Of a DNA stretch of 64,000 nucleotides, positions 1 through 8,459 are shown one piece after another. A model generated the notes under the pieces. It worked only from the letters and a program-made list of their open reading frames with translations, did not search any database and was not told the DNA's origin. The stretch comes from Bdellovibrio bacteriovorus (GTDB lineage: Bacteria; Bdellovibrionota; Bdellovibrionia; Bdellovibrionales; Bdellovibrionaceae). How positions within the stretch are numbered: position 1 is the first letter of the stretch; each line of letters starts with the position of its first letter. The stretch covers positions 2,108,001-2,172,000 of the forward strand of contig NZ_CP020946.1 of NCBI RefSeq assembly GCF_002208115.1, given 5' to 3'. Position numbers and translations under genes: made by a program.

Positions 1-432
1 AGCCTGGGAATCACGATCCGTGGCCTTGCGATCAATGCGCTGAAGTTGTTCAATGAAGTGCTCAAGACTTTCGCGGGTCACACCGCGCGCGATGCCTCCA
101 CGGAACTGTCCATCCTGACTGCGGATGATGATATCCATGGTTTCATAAACATAGGCACGATGGGCCGGATCTTCCTGCAGACGTTGAAATGCAGGACTGG
201 ATTCAAGGCTTTGTGCGGTGTCGGCTCCCGCGACCTGCACATACAGATGCGGCTCCAGCCCCAGAATGCGTTTGTGAATACTGGCATTCATGCCGTTCAT
301 GACAAACAAAACCACCAGAAACGCCGTCACGCTGATTGTGATTCCAACCATGGACAACCAGGCGATGCGTTTCACCAAAGAACCCGCTCGCGGAGAGAAT
401 ATAAAATGACGGAAAAGGTGGCCTACCAACAT
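1..432 (-). CDS. LolC/LolE-type FtsX-family permease, N-terminal part (runs off the window start)
   Basis: An open frame of 144 codons on the minus strand starts at ATG 430-432 and has no stop before the window edge, so the gene is cut by the window. Residues about 22-46 form one strong membrane segment. It is followed by the pattern NGMNASIHKRILGLEPHLYV, which is characteristic of the start of the periplasmic domain of LolC/LolE and related FtsX-like permeases. In that family the protein forms the inner-membrane part of an ABC complex that releases lipoproteins for transfer to the outer membrane. Only about one third of the usual 400 residues is visible, so the split between LolC, LolE and other MacB-like permeases cannot be made here. 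Confidence 0.8.
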   Translation of the reverse strand, partial: MLVGHLFRHFIFSPRAGSLVKRIAWLSMVGITISVTAFLVVLFVMNGMNASIHKRILGLEPHLYVQVAGADTAQSLESSPAFQRLQEDPAHRAYVYETMDIIIRSQDGQFRGGIARGVTRESLEHFIEQLQRIDRKATDRDSQA

Positions 433-469
433 CCCCTCATAATAGAGCCTGGGGACCCGGATTCAAGCC

Positions 470-1267
470 TCAATGGGGCTTCGGACCACTTTTAAGCATG
501 GCGGCAAGGCGCTCACCCACGTAAATTCGCACGATACTGTCGTATTCGCCGCTTTGGCGCAGACGCTCGAGCTCTTTATCGAAAGCCGATCGTAATTTAG
601 CATCCCGAAAGGCCACATAGCTGTGATTTACCACCGGGAACAGATCAAAGACATCCACGTCCACCCCGGTGTTCACCTGGGAAGCCATGGTCATTCTAAA
701 CCAGCCAAAAATATATCGATCCATCACCAGGGCCTCAACCTCACCGGCCCACAGGGCTCGCACCTGGTCCTCTTGGCGAACAAACTCGCGATAGTTGTCC
801 GGCAGGCGCCCGTTGGCTTTAGGTGAAAACACCCGGCCAAACTCCTTCCCCAGATCCTTCCAGGCATTGTGCCACGCCCCCACCCGCACCCCTGAAAGAT
901 CCGATATCTTCTTCGCTCCAAGCTTGCGGGATCTTAATGCGATCAGATAATTCTCGTAAGCCACAAAAGGTTTGGAATAATAGTGGCCGGAACCATCACT
1001 GTTATGAGGAACACCGACCACAACATCGAAAGTGTTTCCGTGCTTGGCCTCCGCCTCAATACGATAAGGCGACATCACCTGCTGCCGGACTTTGTAACCC
1101 AGACGCTTCAGAATCTCCATTGCCAGATCCACTTCAATACCACGGGTATTGCCGCGCTCTGAAAAGGAATAAGGCGGACGGCCTTTACCAAAGGCCACAA
1201 ACAAGGATTTAGCCTCTTGAGCTTGAACACCTGAACAGAAAAACAGCAGCGCAAGAATCAGCTTCAT
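470..1267 (-). CDS. Periplasmic solute-binding protein, SBP_bac_3-like (copy 2 of a tandem pair)
   Basis: This 265-residue protein has a signal peptide (about residues 1-16, cleavage near VQA-QE). It has the fold pattern of family 3 extracellular solute-binding proteins: GRPPYSFSE, then GIEVDLAMEILKRLGY, a central FDVVVGVPHN stretch and a C-terminal RLRQSGEYDSIVRIY segment. Such proteins usually capture polar amino acids or act as periplasmic sensors. The start overlaps the stop of the upstream paralogue by ATGA, so the two are translationally coupled. No permease or ATPase gene is adjacent, so the ligand and partner are unknown. The length fits the family (240-270 residues). Confidence 0.85.
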   Translation of the reverse strand: MKLILALLFFCSGVQAQEAKSLFVAFGKGRPPYSFSERGNTRGIEVDLAMEILKRLGYKVRQQVMSPYRIEAEAKHGNTFDVVVGVPHNSDGSGHYYSKPFVAYENYLIALRSRKLGAKKISDLSGVRVGAWHNAWKDLGKEFGRVFSPKANGRLPDNYREFVRQEDQVRALWAGEVEALVMDRYIFGWFRMTMASQVNTGVDVDVFDLFPVVNHSYVAFRDAKLRSAFDKELERLRQSGEYDSIVRIYVGERLAAMLKSGPKPH

Positions 1268-2049
1268 TTTTTACCCAATCCCGCCAAACGCTCACCCATA
1301 TAGGCCTTCACCATGCGGGCATAGTCCCCGCTGTCGCGCAAACGTTTCAGTTGACGGTTGAAGGCATCCCGGGTCTTTTCATCACGGAAGGAAACATAGG
1401 CCGGAGTGTTTTCCGGGAAGATTTCATGCACTTTCACGTCCTGCGTAAAGTGACTCGCCTCCTGCGGCATCAGGCGATACCATTCAAAGATAAAACGATC
1501 CATGACCAACACATCCACTTCGCCATTATACAAACTGGCAAAACGGTCCTTGGTCTGCGGATACTCGATCAGGTTTCCCGGAACTTTTCCGTTGAATCCA
1601 GGCTCGAAGATTCTTTTAAAGTCCGCTCCCAGGTCTTTCCAGGCTCCGCGCCAAACGGCTACTTTCAAGGACTGCAGATCTCTGGCACTTTTGATAGAAA
1701 TCTTTCGCGATTTCAAACTGAAGGCGCAGACCTCGTGGTCCATGAAGGGCTGAGAATAATAGCGCCCCCCTTCACGATTGCGCACGCCAACGATCATGTC
1801 GAAGGTGTCGCCGTGATTGGCTTCAGTTTCAAGACGCAGATAAGAAAGACTTTGGAAGTCATGGGGTGCCTTCAGGGATTTTAAAATCTCCCGCACCAGA
1901 TCCACTTCAATTCCATGCACGACACCATTTTCCTCATAAATATAAGGCGGCTTGCTTTTTCCAAAAGCAACCTTCAAGGTTTTGGCGTCCATTTGTACCG
2001 GTAATACGTTCAGAAGTAAGATTGTCAGGAAGCGAAAAACATTTCGCAT
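1264..2049 (-). CDS. Periplasmic solute-binding protein, SBP_bac_3-like (copy 1 of a tandem pair)
   Basis: It is a clear paralogue of the next gene downstream, sharing the same order of motifs (KPPYIYEENG, HGIEVDLVREILKSL, TFDMIVGVRNREGG, RLRDSGDYARMVKAYMGERL). I place the start at ATG 2047-2049, preceded by a GGGGATGG stretch; a TTG two codons upstream is also open. A signal peptide covers about residues 1-22. The pair looks like a local duplication in which both copies kept a full-length binding fold. Because there is no transporter nearby, they may serve a sensor or share a distant permease; that is inference. Confidence 0.85.
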   Translation of the reverse strand: MRNVFRFLTILLLNVLPVQMDAKTLKVAFGKSKPPYIYEENGVVHGIEVDLVREILKSLKAPHDFQSLSYLRLETEANHGDTFDMIVGVRNREGGRYYSQPFMDHEVCAFSLKSRKISIKSARDLQSLKVAVWRGAWKDLGADFKRIFEPGFNGKVPGNLIEYPQTKDRFASLYNGEVDVLVMDRFIFEWYRLMPQEASHFTQDVKVHEIFPENTPAYVSFRDEKTRDAFNRQLKRLRDSGDYARMVKAYMGERLAGLGKK

Positions 2050-2081
2050 GATCAACCATCCCCATGCTCAACATTGTGAGC

Positions 2082-2124
2082 TGAAGTATTATCGTGCGAA
2101 TTGAAGTATTACTGAAGAGTAATA
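2082..2124. promoter_or_regulatory. Direct repeats upstream of the solute-binding pair
   Basis: Two exact copies of TGAAGTATTA start at 2082 and 2102, exactly 20 bp apart, with a third imperfect copy (TGAAGAGTAATA) at 2113. They lie 33-75 bp upstream of the start of the first solute-binding gene. On the minus strand a possible -10 (GATAAT) falls at 2088-2093, inside the first repeat. Phased repeats overlapping a promoter would suit a regulator site, but no regulator is known here. Confidence 0.35.
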
Positions 2125-2183
2125 AAGAATTTTTGATATGTTGTAATGTGCCCCAAAGCGAGACACATCACAACGATTCAGAT

Positions 2184-3134
2184 CTATTTGCTGGCCGGAA
2201 GACGATCTTGAGTTTCCTCGTCTTTAACTTCTTTAACACTGCTTCTCATGAAGAAGCTTTTTTGCATGGCCTTTAATACAACAACTGTTTCGTCCAATGC
2301 CTGTACCAAACGCACACTGGCTCCTGGAAGCTCGCCTTCAACTTGTTTCACCGCAGGTCCCAGCGCCTTGGTCATTACGGCCAGGTTCTGAGTCATCACG
2401 GCAAGGTCTTTGGCCATTTCCGGATTCTGTTCGTTCAGTTCAGGAAGGATCTTGTTAATCTCACGCGTGGTCACAGCAAGATTTCCCACCAGCTTTTGCA
2501 CACCATCATCGTGCGTGGCCTGCTTGGAAAGTTTAATCACTTCCACAGACATCGTGTTCAGGTTTTTCACCAACGGATCCAAACGGTCAATCACACGAAC
2601 CAGACTTTCTGCACGGCTTTTATCCGCAAACGCATCTACCAGGACCTGCACACTCTCTAAAATCCCGCCCAATTTGCTCAGGTAAGAATTCAGGTGTTTA
2701 CCACTCATCAATGTCATCAGATCCACCGTTTCGATGGACTTCACAGCACTGTGATCCGGAATCATTTCAAACTCTTCGTTCCCCACGGTCAGCTCCAGCA
2801 CCCGCTCACCGATGATGAACGGACGAATCAACTGCACCGTGCTGTTTTCACGAATGCGGTTCTGGAATTTTCCCAGAACATAGAAGCCAACACGAATGCG
2901 GTTGTCACTTTCCAGTTCCACGGTTTCAACGGCACCGGCACGAAGACCCGCCATCTGCACCAGCGTTCCTTGATGAATACCGTCGGCATTCTCAAAGGTC
3001 GTGGTGAAGCGCACCTTCGGCTCAAACCAGCCTTGTTTCACTGCCGCACTGATGGCTGTGACAATCACACCCACAATGGCCAGGACAACAAAAAGGCCGG
3101 CGACTCTTTCAAACTTGTTGAATTTTACCTTCAT
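2184..3134 (-). CDS. MlaD-like MCE-domain lipid-transport protein
   Basis: This 316-residue protein has one N-terminal membrane anchor (about residues 10-32). It is followed by an MCE/MlaD domain (about 38-120) with the typical ADGIHQGTLVQMAGLRAGAVETVEL pattern, in which a loop binds phospholipid, and then a long helical tail rich in hydrophobic repeats. In the Mla family this subunit sits in the periplasm on the MlaFE complex and passes lipids between the membranes. It is the last gene of an mlaE-mlaF-mlaD order and overlaps the ATPase stop by ATGA. The C-terminal 200 residues are longer than in E. coli MlaD (183 residues total) and resemble the extended helical tails of other MCE proteins. 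Confidence 0.9.
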   Translation of the reverse strand: MKVKFNKFERVAGLFVVLAIVGVIVTAISAAVKQGWFEPKVRFTTTFENADGIHQGTLVQMAGLRAGAVETVELESDNRIRVGFYVLGKFQNRIRENSTVQLIRPFIIGERVLELTVGNEEFEMIPDHSAVKSIETVDLMTLMSGKHLNSYLSKLGGILESVQVLVDAFADKSRAESLVRVIDRLDPLVKNLNTMSVEVIKLSKQATHDDGVQKLVGNLAVTTREINKILPELNEQNPEMAKDLAVMTQNLAVMTKALGPAVKQVEGELPGASVRLVQALDETVVVLKAMQKSFFMRSSVKEVKDEETQDRLPASK

Positions 3135-3841
3135 AGGTGAACAACTCTTTTCTCGGGATCCACAGCCTGGAAGTAAATCTGTCCGTCATCCAGGTGAATG
3201 ATCTGATAATTGAAAAGATTCATGAACTTTTCATCATAGGAACTGATAAAGATATGTTTCAGGTGCCCCTCTTTGCGCAGACGGTGCACGTGATCAGCAA
3301 AGATATAAACACTGTCCTGCCCCAGACCCACGCTTGGATCATCCAACAGCAGCATTTCCGGCTGCATCACCACTGCGCGCATCAGGCAGGTCAGTTTGCG
3401 AATACGACCTGGGACATGGGCCGGTCTTTCATGGGCAAATTTCTCGATGCCAAATTCCTTGATCATCGCTTCCACGCGGGCTTTGCATTCCTCCGGCGTC
3501 AAAACCTTATGATACAAAAGCGGCAGCATCAGATTGTCATACAAAGTGCGGTTGTTGATCAGACCACCGTAATCGAAGGAATAGCCAATCTTCAGACGGA
3601 AGGGCAAAAACTCTTCAAAGGACATATCCACCACATTTTCACCGTTGATCAGATATTTCCCGGACTGGGGGATCTGCAGGCCTGCCAGAATCTGCAACAG
3701 AGAGCTCTTCCCCGCGCCTTCATCGGCTTTCACCCACAGGATTTCGTTCATTGGAAAATCAAACTCCACATTCTGAACAATTGGCTCCTGCCCTTCATGA
3801 GTGAAAGACACGCCTTCAAATTTTAGATTTTCGATTTTCAT
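3131..3841 (-). CDS. MlaF-like ABC ATPase with degenerate catalytic motifs
   Basis: The protein has 236 residues. I choose ATG 3839-3841, which overlaps the permease stop as TGATG, over a GTG one codon upstream. By length and position it is the ATPase of an Mla-type lipid transporter. Its motifs are unusual: Walker A is ADEGAGKSS (residues 39-47, Ala for the first Gly), the Q-loop position carries Asp (about D90), the LSGG signature is replaced by VPGRIRK (143-149), the catalytic Glu after Walker B is Asp (LLLDDP, D168), and the switch His is Tyr (SSYDEKF, Y202). The Lys of Walker A (K45) and the Walker B Asp (D167) remain, so ATP binding is plausible but ordinary hydrolysis is doubtful. The operon is intact around it. 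Confidence 0.85.
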   Translation of the reverse strand: MKIENLKFEGVSFTHEGQEPIVQNVEFDFPMNEILWVKADEGAGKSSLLQILAGLQIPQSGKYLINGENVVDMSFEEFLPFRLKIGYSFDYGGLINNRTLYDNLMLPLLYHKVLTPEECKARVEAMIKEFGIEKFAHERPAHVPGRIRKLTCLMRAVVMQPEMLLLDDPSVGLGQDSVYIFADHVHRLRKEGHLKHIFISSYDEKFMNLFNYQIIHLDDGQIYFQAVDPEKRVVHL

Positions 3842-4665
3842 CACACCACCCCTAAACTACGAAGTTGATTTAGATAAAACAAAGCTGTCACAATCAGATT
3901 AAACACGACCACAAAGATGATACTGTTCACCACGGCCTGGGTCGTGACCTGTGGAACCTCATGCGGACTGCGCTTCACGGAAAGCCCCTGATAGCAGCAC
4001 ACCACAAAAATAATCATCCCGCTGAAACCGTTCTTCAGCAGGAAGATCAGCACGTCCTCTTTGGCAAAGGCGCGCATCAATGAATCCGTATAAAAAGCCA
4101 GCGGCAGATCCTGCACGAATTTCGTGACCAGGAACCCGCCAATCAAAGCGATGAAATTGAAATAAAATGCCAGCCCCAGCACGCTGATGATTCCACCCAG
4201 CACACGTGGGAACACAATAAAGCTCAGCGGGTTGATGCCCATGCTTTCCAGCGCTTCAATCTCGCGATTGGCGCGCATGTTGCCGACCTCGGAAGCCACC
4301 GCCGTCCCCGAACGCGCGATCACCACCAAAGCCACCAGCAACGGACCGGCCTCACGCACGATCATGACGATCAGGAAGTTCCCGATCATCTGGGTGCCGC
4401 CCAGAAGTGATAAATTGGATAAGGATTGAAGCAAGATGATAGATCCGGTTCCCAAAGCCAGAACCGAAATCAGTGGCAGCGCCTGCCAGCCGGTGAAATA
4501 GATTTGTGCGGAAATAACGCCGACGATCTGGCGGAAGCCTTGGGCACGATCCAAAACCGTTGCACGTAAAGAAAGATAAACCATCAGGAGAACACGTGCC
4601 GTGTACTCCACATTCTTTGTTACTGATCTTCCTAGCGAGTCAATTTGCGCCAGTAAAGAAGTCAT
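3841..4665 (-). CDS. MlaE-family permease
   Basis: This 274-residue integral membrane protein has the MlaE (DUF140) pattern. That includes an amphipathic N-terminal segment, the stretch RSGTAVASEVGNMRANREIE (the conserved coupling region with EIEALESMGINPL just after), and about five membrane helices ending near residue 265. MlaE dimers form the inner-membrane channel of the Mla phospholipid transport complex. It heads the operon mlaE-mlaF-mlaD, with a Shine-Dalgarno-like GAGGGTG just upstream of the ATG. Unlike the ATPase, its conserved coupling region looks intact. Confidence 0.92.
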   Translation of the reverse strand: MTSLLAQIDSLGRSVTKNVEYTARVLLMVYLSLRATVLDRAQGFRQIVGVISAQIYFTGWQALPLISVLALGTGSIILLQSLSNLSLLGGTQMIGNFLIVMIVREAGPLLVALVVIARSGTAVASEVGNMRANREIEALESMGINPLSFIVFPRVLGGIISVLGLAFYFNFIALIGGFLVTKFVQDLPLAFYTDSLMRAFAKEDVLIFLLKNGFSGMIIFVVCCYQGLSVKRSPHEVPQVTTQAVVNSIIFVVVFNLIVTALFYLNQLRSLGVV

Positions 4666-4736
4666 GATTCACCCTCGATTTCTCAAGGATTTATCGGTTC
4701 ATTTGGATAAAAGATGTCTTGGTCAAAGGTCTGGTT

Positions 4737-5312
4737 TTAGTAGGCCCAGATAGAGTAAAACAGCGATTTCAGAGCCTCAAACCCCGACTCCCAGACGGAA
4801 GACTCAAAACGCCCCCCGATAATCGCATGCTTTTCGATATAGATGTTTTCCGGGAACGTGGCCCGGAAGGTCCGGTACGACCGGTACATGTGAAGCCTTG
4901 ATGTCACCAGCAGGATGTCCCGGCACTTCAGCGCCTCCACAATCGGCAGGCTTTGCTGGGCATTTCCATAAGTGGTTTCTGAACGGCGGTCCAGGACCAC
5001 ATCGTTCTCGCTCAGGTTCCCGTAAAAGGGCCACACCGGCATGATCTCGCGCAGACGCGCATTGGAATACACACCCGAAATAACGAGCTTTTTGACATTC
5101 TGATTCGCCAGAAGGTCAAAACCCTCCCGCACCCTGCCCGCGCCGCCCGTCAGGACAACCGCGCAGTCAGCGGAAGGGGTTTTCGTCCAGGATTGAATCC
5201 GCTCTTTCTGCACTTTCTGATATTCGTCGGCGAAGCGGTAAAGCACCACCGCGCTCAGGAATGCCAGAGCCCAGAATGAGCGGGATTTCAACAGGGACTT
5301 AGCGATGCGCAA
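4737..5312 (-). CDS. DUF218 (YdcF/ElyC/SanA-type) membrane-anchored protein
   Basis: The 191-residue protein has an N-terminal membrane segment (about residues 12-28) and then a DUF218 domain: CAVVLTGGAGRVREGFDLL, VKKLVISGVYSN, SETTYGNAQQSLPIVE and ILLVTSRLHMYRSYRTFR. DUF218 proteins such as ElyC and SanA act in envelope and peptidoglycan or lipid-carrier homeostasis; the exact reaction is not established. The start appears to be TTG at 5310-5312, lying inside the 3' end of ridA (14-bp overlap), and no clear ribosome site is seen, so the first residues are uncertain. Confidence 0.8.
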   Translation of the reverse strand: MRIAKSLLKSRSFWALAFLSAVVLYRFADEYQKVQKERIQSWTKTPSADCAVVLTGGAGRVREGFDLLANQNVKKLVISGVYSNARLREIMPVWPFYGNLSENDVVLDRRSETTYGNAQQSLPIVEALKCRDILLVTSRLHMYRSYRTFRATFPENIYIEKHAIIGGRFESSVWESGFEALKSLFYSIWAY

Positions 5313-5676
5313 TGACTTCGATCTCCACGTTCACGCCTTTAGGCAAAGCAGCAACCGCCACTGTCGAACGCGCCGGAGGAGCGTCAGTGAAGGCCTTGGC
5401 GTAGATCTCGTTCACAGTTGCAAAGTCCGACATGCTGGTCAGGAAGATCGTGGTTTTCACGATATTGCTGTATTTCATATTGGAAGCTGCCAGGACCGCT
5501 TCGATGTTTTTCAAAACCATTTCAGTCTGGGTTTTGATATCGCCTGTGAAAACTTCGTTTGTTTTTGGATCGATGGAAATCTGACCGGAGCAGAACAACA
5601 TGTCGCCGATCTGAATTGCCTGAGAATAAGGACCAACAGCTTTAGGTGCGTTGTCTGTGTGAATAACTTTTTTCAT
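5299..5676 (-). CDS. ridA: RidA-family reactive enamine/imine deaminase
   Basis: It encodes 125 residues from ATG 5674-5676, which has a good AAGGAT site just upstream. A longer in-frame start at 5754 lies inside the preceding gene and is not needed. The protein shows the YjgF/YER057c/UK114 pattern: NAPKAVGPYSQAIQIGDMLF, CSGQISIDP, TEMVLKNIEAVLAASN and the C-terminal PPARSTVAVAALPKGVNVEIE with the conserved Arg. RidA trimers hydrolyse toxic 2-aminoacrylate and other enamines made by PLP enzymes. Length and motifs are typical and nothing looks damaged. Confidence 0.93.
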   Translation of the reverse strand: MKKVIHTDNAPKAVGPYSQAIQIGDMLFCSGQISIDPKTNEVFTGDIKTQTEMVLKNIEAVLAASNMKYSNIVKTTIFLTSMSDFATVNEIYAKAFTDAPPARSTVAVAALPKGVNVEIEVIAHR

Positions 5677-5713
5677 AAATATCCTTTTTCGAGATTGGGA
5701 AATTGGTTGAGGA

Positions 5714-6202
5714 TTAGAAGTAGAAAATGATTCCGGCGCTGAACGGACCATCACCGATGGTTCTGAAGCGCACGTTGTCGCCAGAGATCACACCCACGCC
5801 GCCTTCAAAAGTAAACGCCAGGGAATCCAGACCGGTGAAGAAGAATTCACCACCGAACAACGCATTCAGTTCGAAACCGGATTCTTTGTCACCAGCCACT
5901 TCGTTATTCAGGATGCCCAATGTACCACCCATATAGAAGTTCATGTTGTCTTCTTTGAAAACGATGCGACGAATGCCTGCGTTGAATGCAAACTTGGAAT
6001 AGTCTTCCTGAGTATCAATACCCAAGCCGCCCGCGATGGAAACATCCGGAGCAATATAGTAAACAGCAGCCAACTGAGCCAGATCCAGAGCAGAGTGACT
6101 TTTAACACCCACACCCAAACGGTTGGTCAATTCCTTGGCTTCACCTTGAGCTGCAAAAATAACTGTTACCAAGCATAGCGCCAACGCCACATTTTTAAGC
6201 AC
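5714..6202 (-). CDS. Small secreted outer-membrane beta-barrel-like protein
   Basis: The 162-residue protein starts at GTG 6200-6202 with a strong AAGGAG six bases upstream. It has a signal peptide (about residues 1-22, cleavage near GEA-KE). The rest is alternating hydrophobic and glycine-rich strands such as FYMGGTLGILNN and LAFTFEGGVGVISG, and it ends in FSAGIIFYF, a terminal aromatic typical of proteins inserted by the BAM machinery. I do not recognise a named family. A small 8-stranded barrel in the outer membrane is the most likely form. It lies just upstream of ridA on the same strand. Confidence 0.7.
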   Translation of the reverse strand: MLKNVALALCLVTVIFAAQGEAKELTNRLGVGVKSHSALDLAQLAAVYYIAPDVSIAGGLGIDTQEDYSKFAFNAGIRRIVFKEDNMNFYMGGTLGILNNEVAGDKESGFELNALFGGEFFFTGLDSLAFTFEGGVGVISGDNVRFRTIGDGPFSAGIIFYF

Positions 6203-6348
6203 TTTGATCTCCTTGCGATCGATTTTTTAAGCCCTCTTATTAAAGGCAAAAGCTGGGAATGGGGCAAAGGATTTTCCTTCTTACGGACAGTGTCAAAGCT
6301 GCCAAAAGGCCCCTTGCGCAAAGCCGGCCTTCATGGGAAATCAGGGAC

Positions 6349-6978
6349 ATGAAATTCCTCTGGCTCGTACTTGTGATTCTTGCTCCCATGACTTCTTCTG
6401 CCATCATCAAGGGCGATGGGTTTGAAATGCTCAGCCCTGATGAAAGCCGCATGCTGGAAGTGGGCCTTGAATCCTCCGAACTTCCCAGCCTGTGCCCGCA
6501 CACCAAGGATTTCGCAGAAAAGGCCCGCTGGGACCACGCCCCGATTTCACAGAAGCTGGATTTCGTTCTGGTGGATAAAAAGCGCCGCTTGTTGCATGTG
6601 ATGCGCCACGGGCAGGTGCTTGCCACTTACGCCGTCGCCCTGGGGGGAAACCCGCAAGGACATAAAAAAACTGAAGGCGATCAGCGCACTCCGGAAGGAC
6701 GTTATTTCTTTGATCTGAAAAAAGAAAAAAGTGAATACCATCTGGGTCTTCGCATCAACTATCCCAACGCCAAAGATCTTGCGGAAGCCAAAAAAAATGG
6801 CATCAAAAATCCCGGCGACAGCATTTTGATTCACGGTCTTCCCAACAGTTGGGTGAAACGCAAAGTCATCCGCCATCCGCGCGATTGGACCAAGGGATGC
6901 ATGGCCGTTCGTGATTATGAAATAGAGGAAATTTACGCCAACATGGATCTGGGCGGAATGATCGAGATCTGCCCTTAA
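6349..6978 (+). CDS. Secreted L,D-transpeptidase (YkuD domain)
   Basis: It encodes 209 residues from ATG 6349, which begins a clear signal peptide (MKFLWLVLVILAPMTSSA); in-frame codons upstream do not encode one. Residues about 70-209 form a YkuD domain with the conserved His in ILIHGLP (H162) and the catalytic Cys in DWTKGCMAV (C184). Such enzymes make 3-3 crosslinks, attach or detach proteins on peptidoglycan, or exchange the terminal amino acid. Bdellovibrio uses several of them to remodel its own and prey cell walls, so a role in predation is possible but not shown. The 3' end overlaps the convergent gene by 4 bp. Confidence 0.9.
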   Translation: MKFLWLVLVILAPMTSSAIIKGDGFEMLSPDESRMLEVGLESSELPSLCPHTKDFAEKARWDHAPISQKLDFVLVDKKRRLLHVMRHGQVLATYAVALGGNPQGHKKTEGDQRTPEGRYFFDLKKEKSEYHLGLRINYPNAKDLAEAKKNGIKNPGDSILIHGLPNSWVKRKVIRHPRDWTKGCMAVRDYEIEEIYANMDLGGMIEICP

Positions 6979-8348
6979 AGCAGGGATTCTGCAATCGCCG
7001 CCAGGAACGCCGGAGGAAAAGCATCGGCCGAGTTGTTTTCCGACTCCCAGATTCTTTCCTTCAGGAAGCGGAAACCCACACCATTTTTTTTCATGATGGT
7101 CAAAACGCCCTGATCAATTTTCTCAGCAAATTGCAAAATAAAAGCCTCTACCGGAATCTTGTCCGCCGGGACCTGATTCGGAAAGCCCTTCTCATCGAAG
7201 CGCTCATGGGTGCAGACCATCACGGCTTTGATCTCTTCTGACAGGGGCAGCCCTTTGATCAGACAGCGGTTCAACGACAGAATCGGATGGTTGCTGAACA
7301 CGCGCTGCTGCTCTTCCCGGACAGTTCTGCTTTCAGACGTCAGAAACTCGCGACTGACTTTATCGTCGATATCAAACAGCCCCACATCGGTCAGCAGGCC
7401 CGCCATCAAGACCGTCAATGGATCGCCCTGACCACTTTTCTTCGCAATCATGGCGCCATAAACGGCAATCCAAGGGGCGCGCCACTGTTCATAAAACTCG
7501 CCCTTTAAAACCTCGCGGAAAAGATCCCAAAGATCCTCTTCGGTCCCCAGAAGCTGCAACAGATCCGAGGCCGTTTTTTGCACAACCTCATAACGGGAAC
7601 GGAAAGTCTCCGGTTCGGGAGATTTAAAATCAAACAGCAGAATTTCGTTCAAATGCAAAGCCCCGTGGCACAACGACAGAAAAAGCGCACGGGCGCGTTT
7701 CTTCAGACCGTGCCCGGAGGTGTCGTAATAGGTGGCGATGTAATCCAGATATTTTTCACTGTCACGATTCTGGATGTAGGTGCTTTCGGCCTTTCCAACC
7801 CGCTGGAAGCGCTCATCACTCAGGACCGAGTTGCTGTACACCACCGCCAGATAACGCTGATTCAGCGGCATGCGCACAAACACCGGGAAGGTCATGGTGG
7901 TCATCGGAAACAGATCCCCGATTTGAATTTCAAAGTACTGCGCCCGGCAACGATAAAGACAAATGTATTCAAATTTTAAAGTGCGGTTGAACTCACTTTG
8001 AGAAAGCGGCGTGACTCGCGGGTTCTGGGTTCCTTCCAGATTCTCCCGCGACAATGAGGCCGCCATAACGGTCACAATTCTGGAGCGCGGAAAAAGATTC
8101 AGGACCTGATCCACCCGCCCTGCGAATGAGGACAGCTCTTCATTTTCCTCCTGCACCATCAACACCATCTGGGCCCGCATCAAGTCCATGCGGGAGCCTT
8201 TATCCAGCTCAGAGTACGGCATTTGTTTGAAAGTCAGAAAGTGGCGGGAGATGATCTCTTTGGCGCGGTTTAAAATCGCCTCATCCCCGGACAGGATCAG
8301 AAGTTCCAATTTTTGTCTGAATAAGGTCTGCGTCCGGGTGTCAGTCAT
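6975..8348 (-). CDS. Degenerate HD-GYP-like signalling protein
   Basis: It encodes 457 residues from ATG 8346-8348. The C-terminal third resembles an HD-GYP c-di-GMP phosphodiesterase domain, but key metal ligands are changed: the HD of HDIGK reads TD in GLLTDVGLFD, and the HHE motif reads THE in CTHERFDEKGFPN, where GFP replaces GYP. The His of the NHPILS segment is kept. The N-terminal 250 residues are of no family I recognise; they may be a response-regulator-like or sensory domain. The likely role is a c-di-GMP-binding or protein-binding pseudo-enzyme, which is inference. Confidence 0.7.
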   Translation of the reverse strand: MTDTRTQTLFRQKLELLILSGDEAILNRAKEIISRHFLTFKQMPYSELDKGSRMDLMRAQMVLMVQEENEELSSFAGRVDQVLNLFPRSRIVTVMAASLSRENLEGTQNPRVTPLSQSEFNRTLKFEYICLYRCRAQYFEIQIGDLFPMTTMTFPVFVRMPLNQRYLAVVYSNSVLSDERFQRVGKAESTYIQNRDSEKYLDYIATYYDTSGHGLKKRARALFLSLCHGALHLNEILLFDFKSPEPETFRSRYEVVQKTASDLLQLLGTEEDLWDLFREVLKGEFYEQWRAPWIAVYGAMIAKKSGQGDPLTVLMAGLLTDVGLFDIDDKVSREFLTSESRTVREEQQRVFSNHPILSLNRCLIKGLPLSEEIKAVMVCTHERFDEKGFPNQVPADKIPVEAFILQFAEKIDQGVLTIMKKNGVGFRFLKERIWESENNSADAFPPAFLAAIAESLL

Positions 8349-8459
8349 TGCTCTAAAAATTCTAAACTTCCGCACGGGAGCTGCCAACAAAACTTTTCCC
8401 GGTTGACAATTAATCCCCCTCAACCAATCCTATCTGGACCAATACGAGAAAGGACCTGT

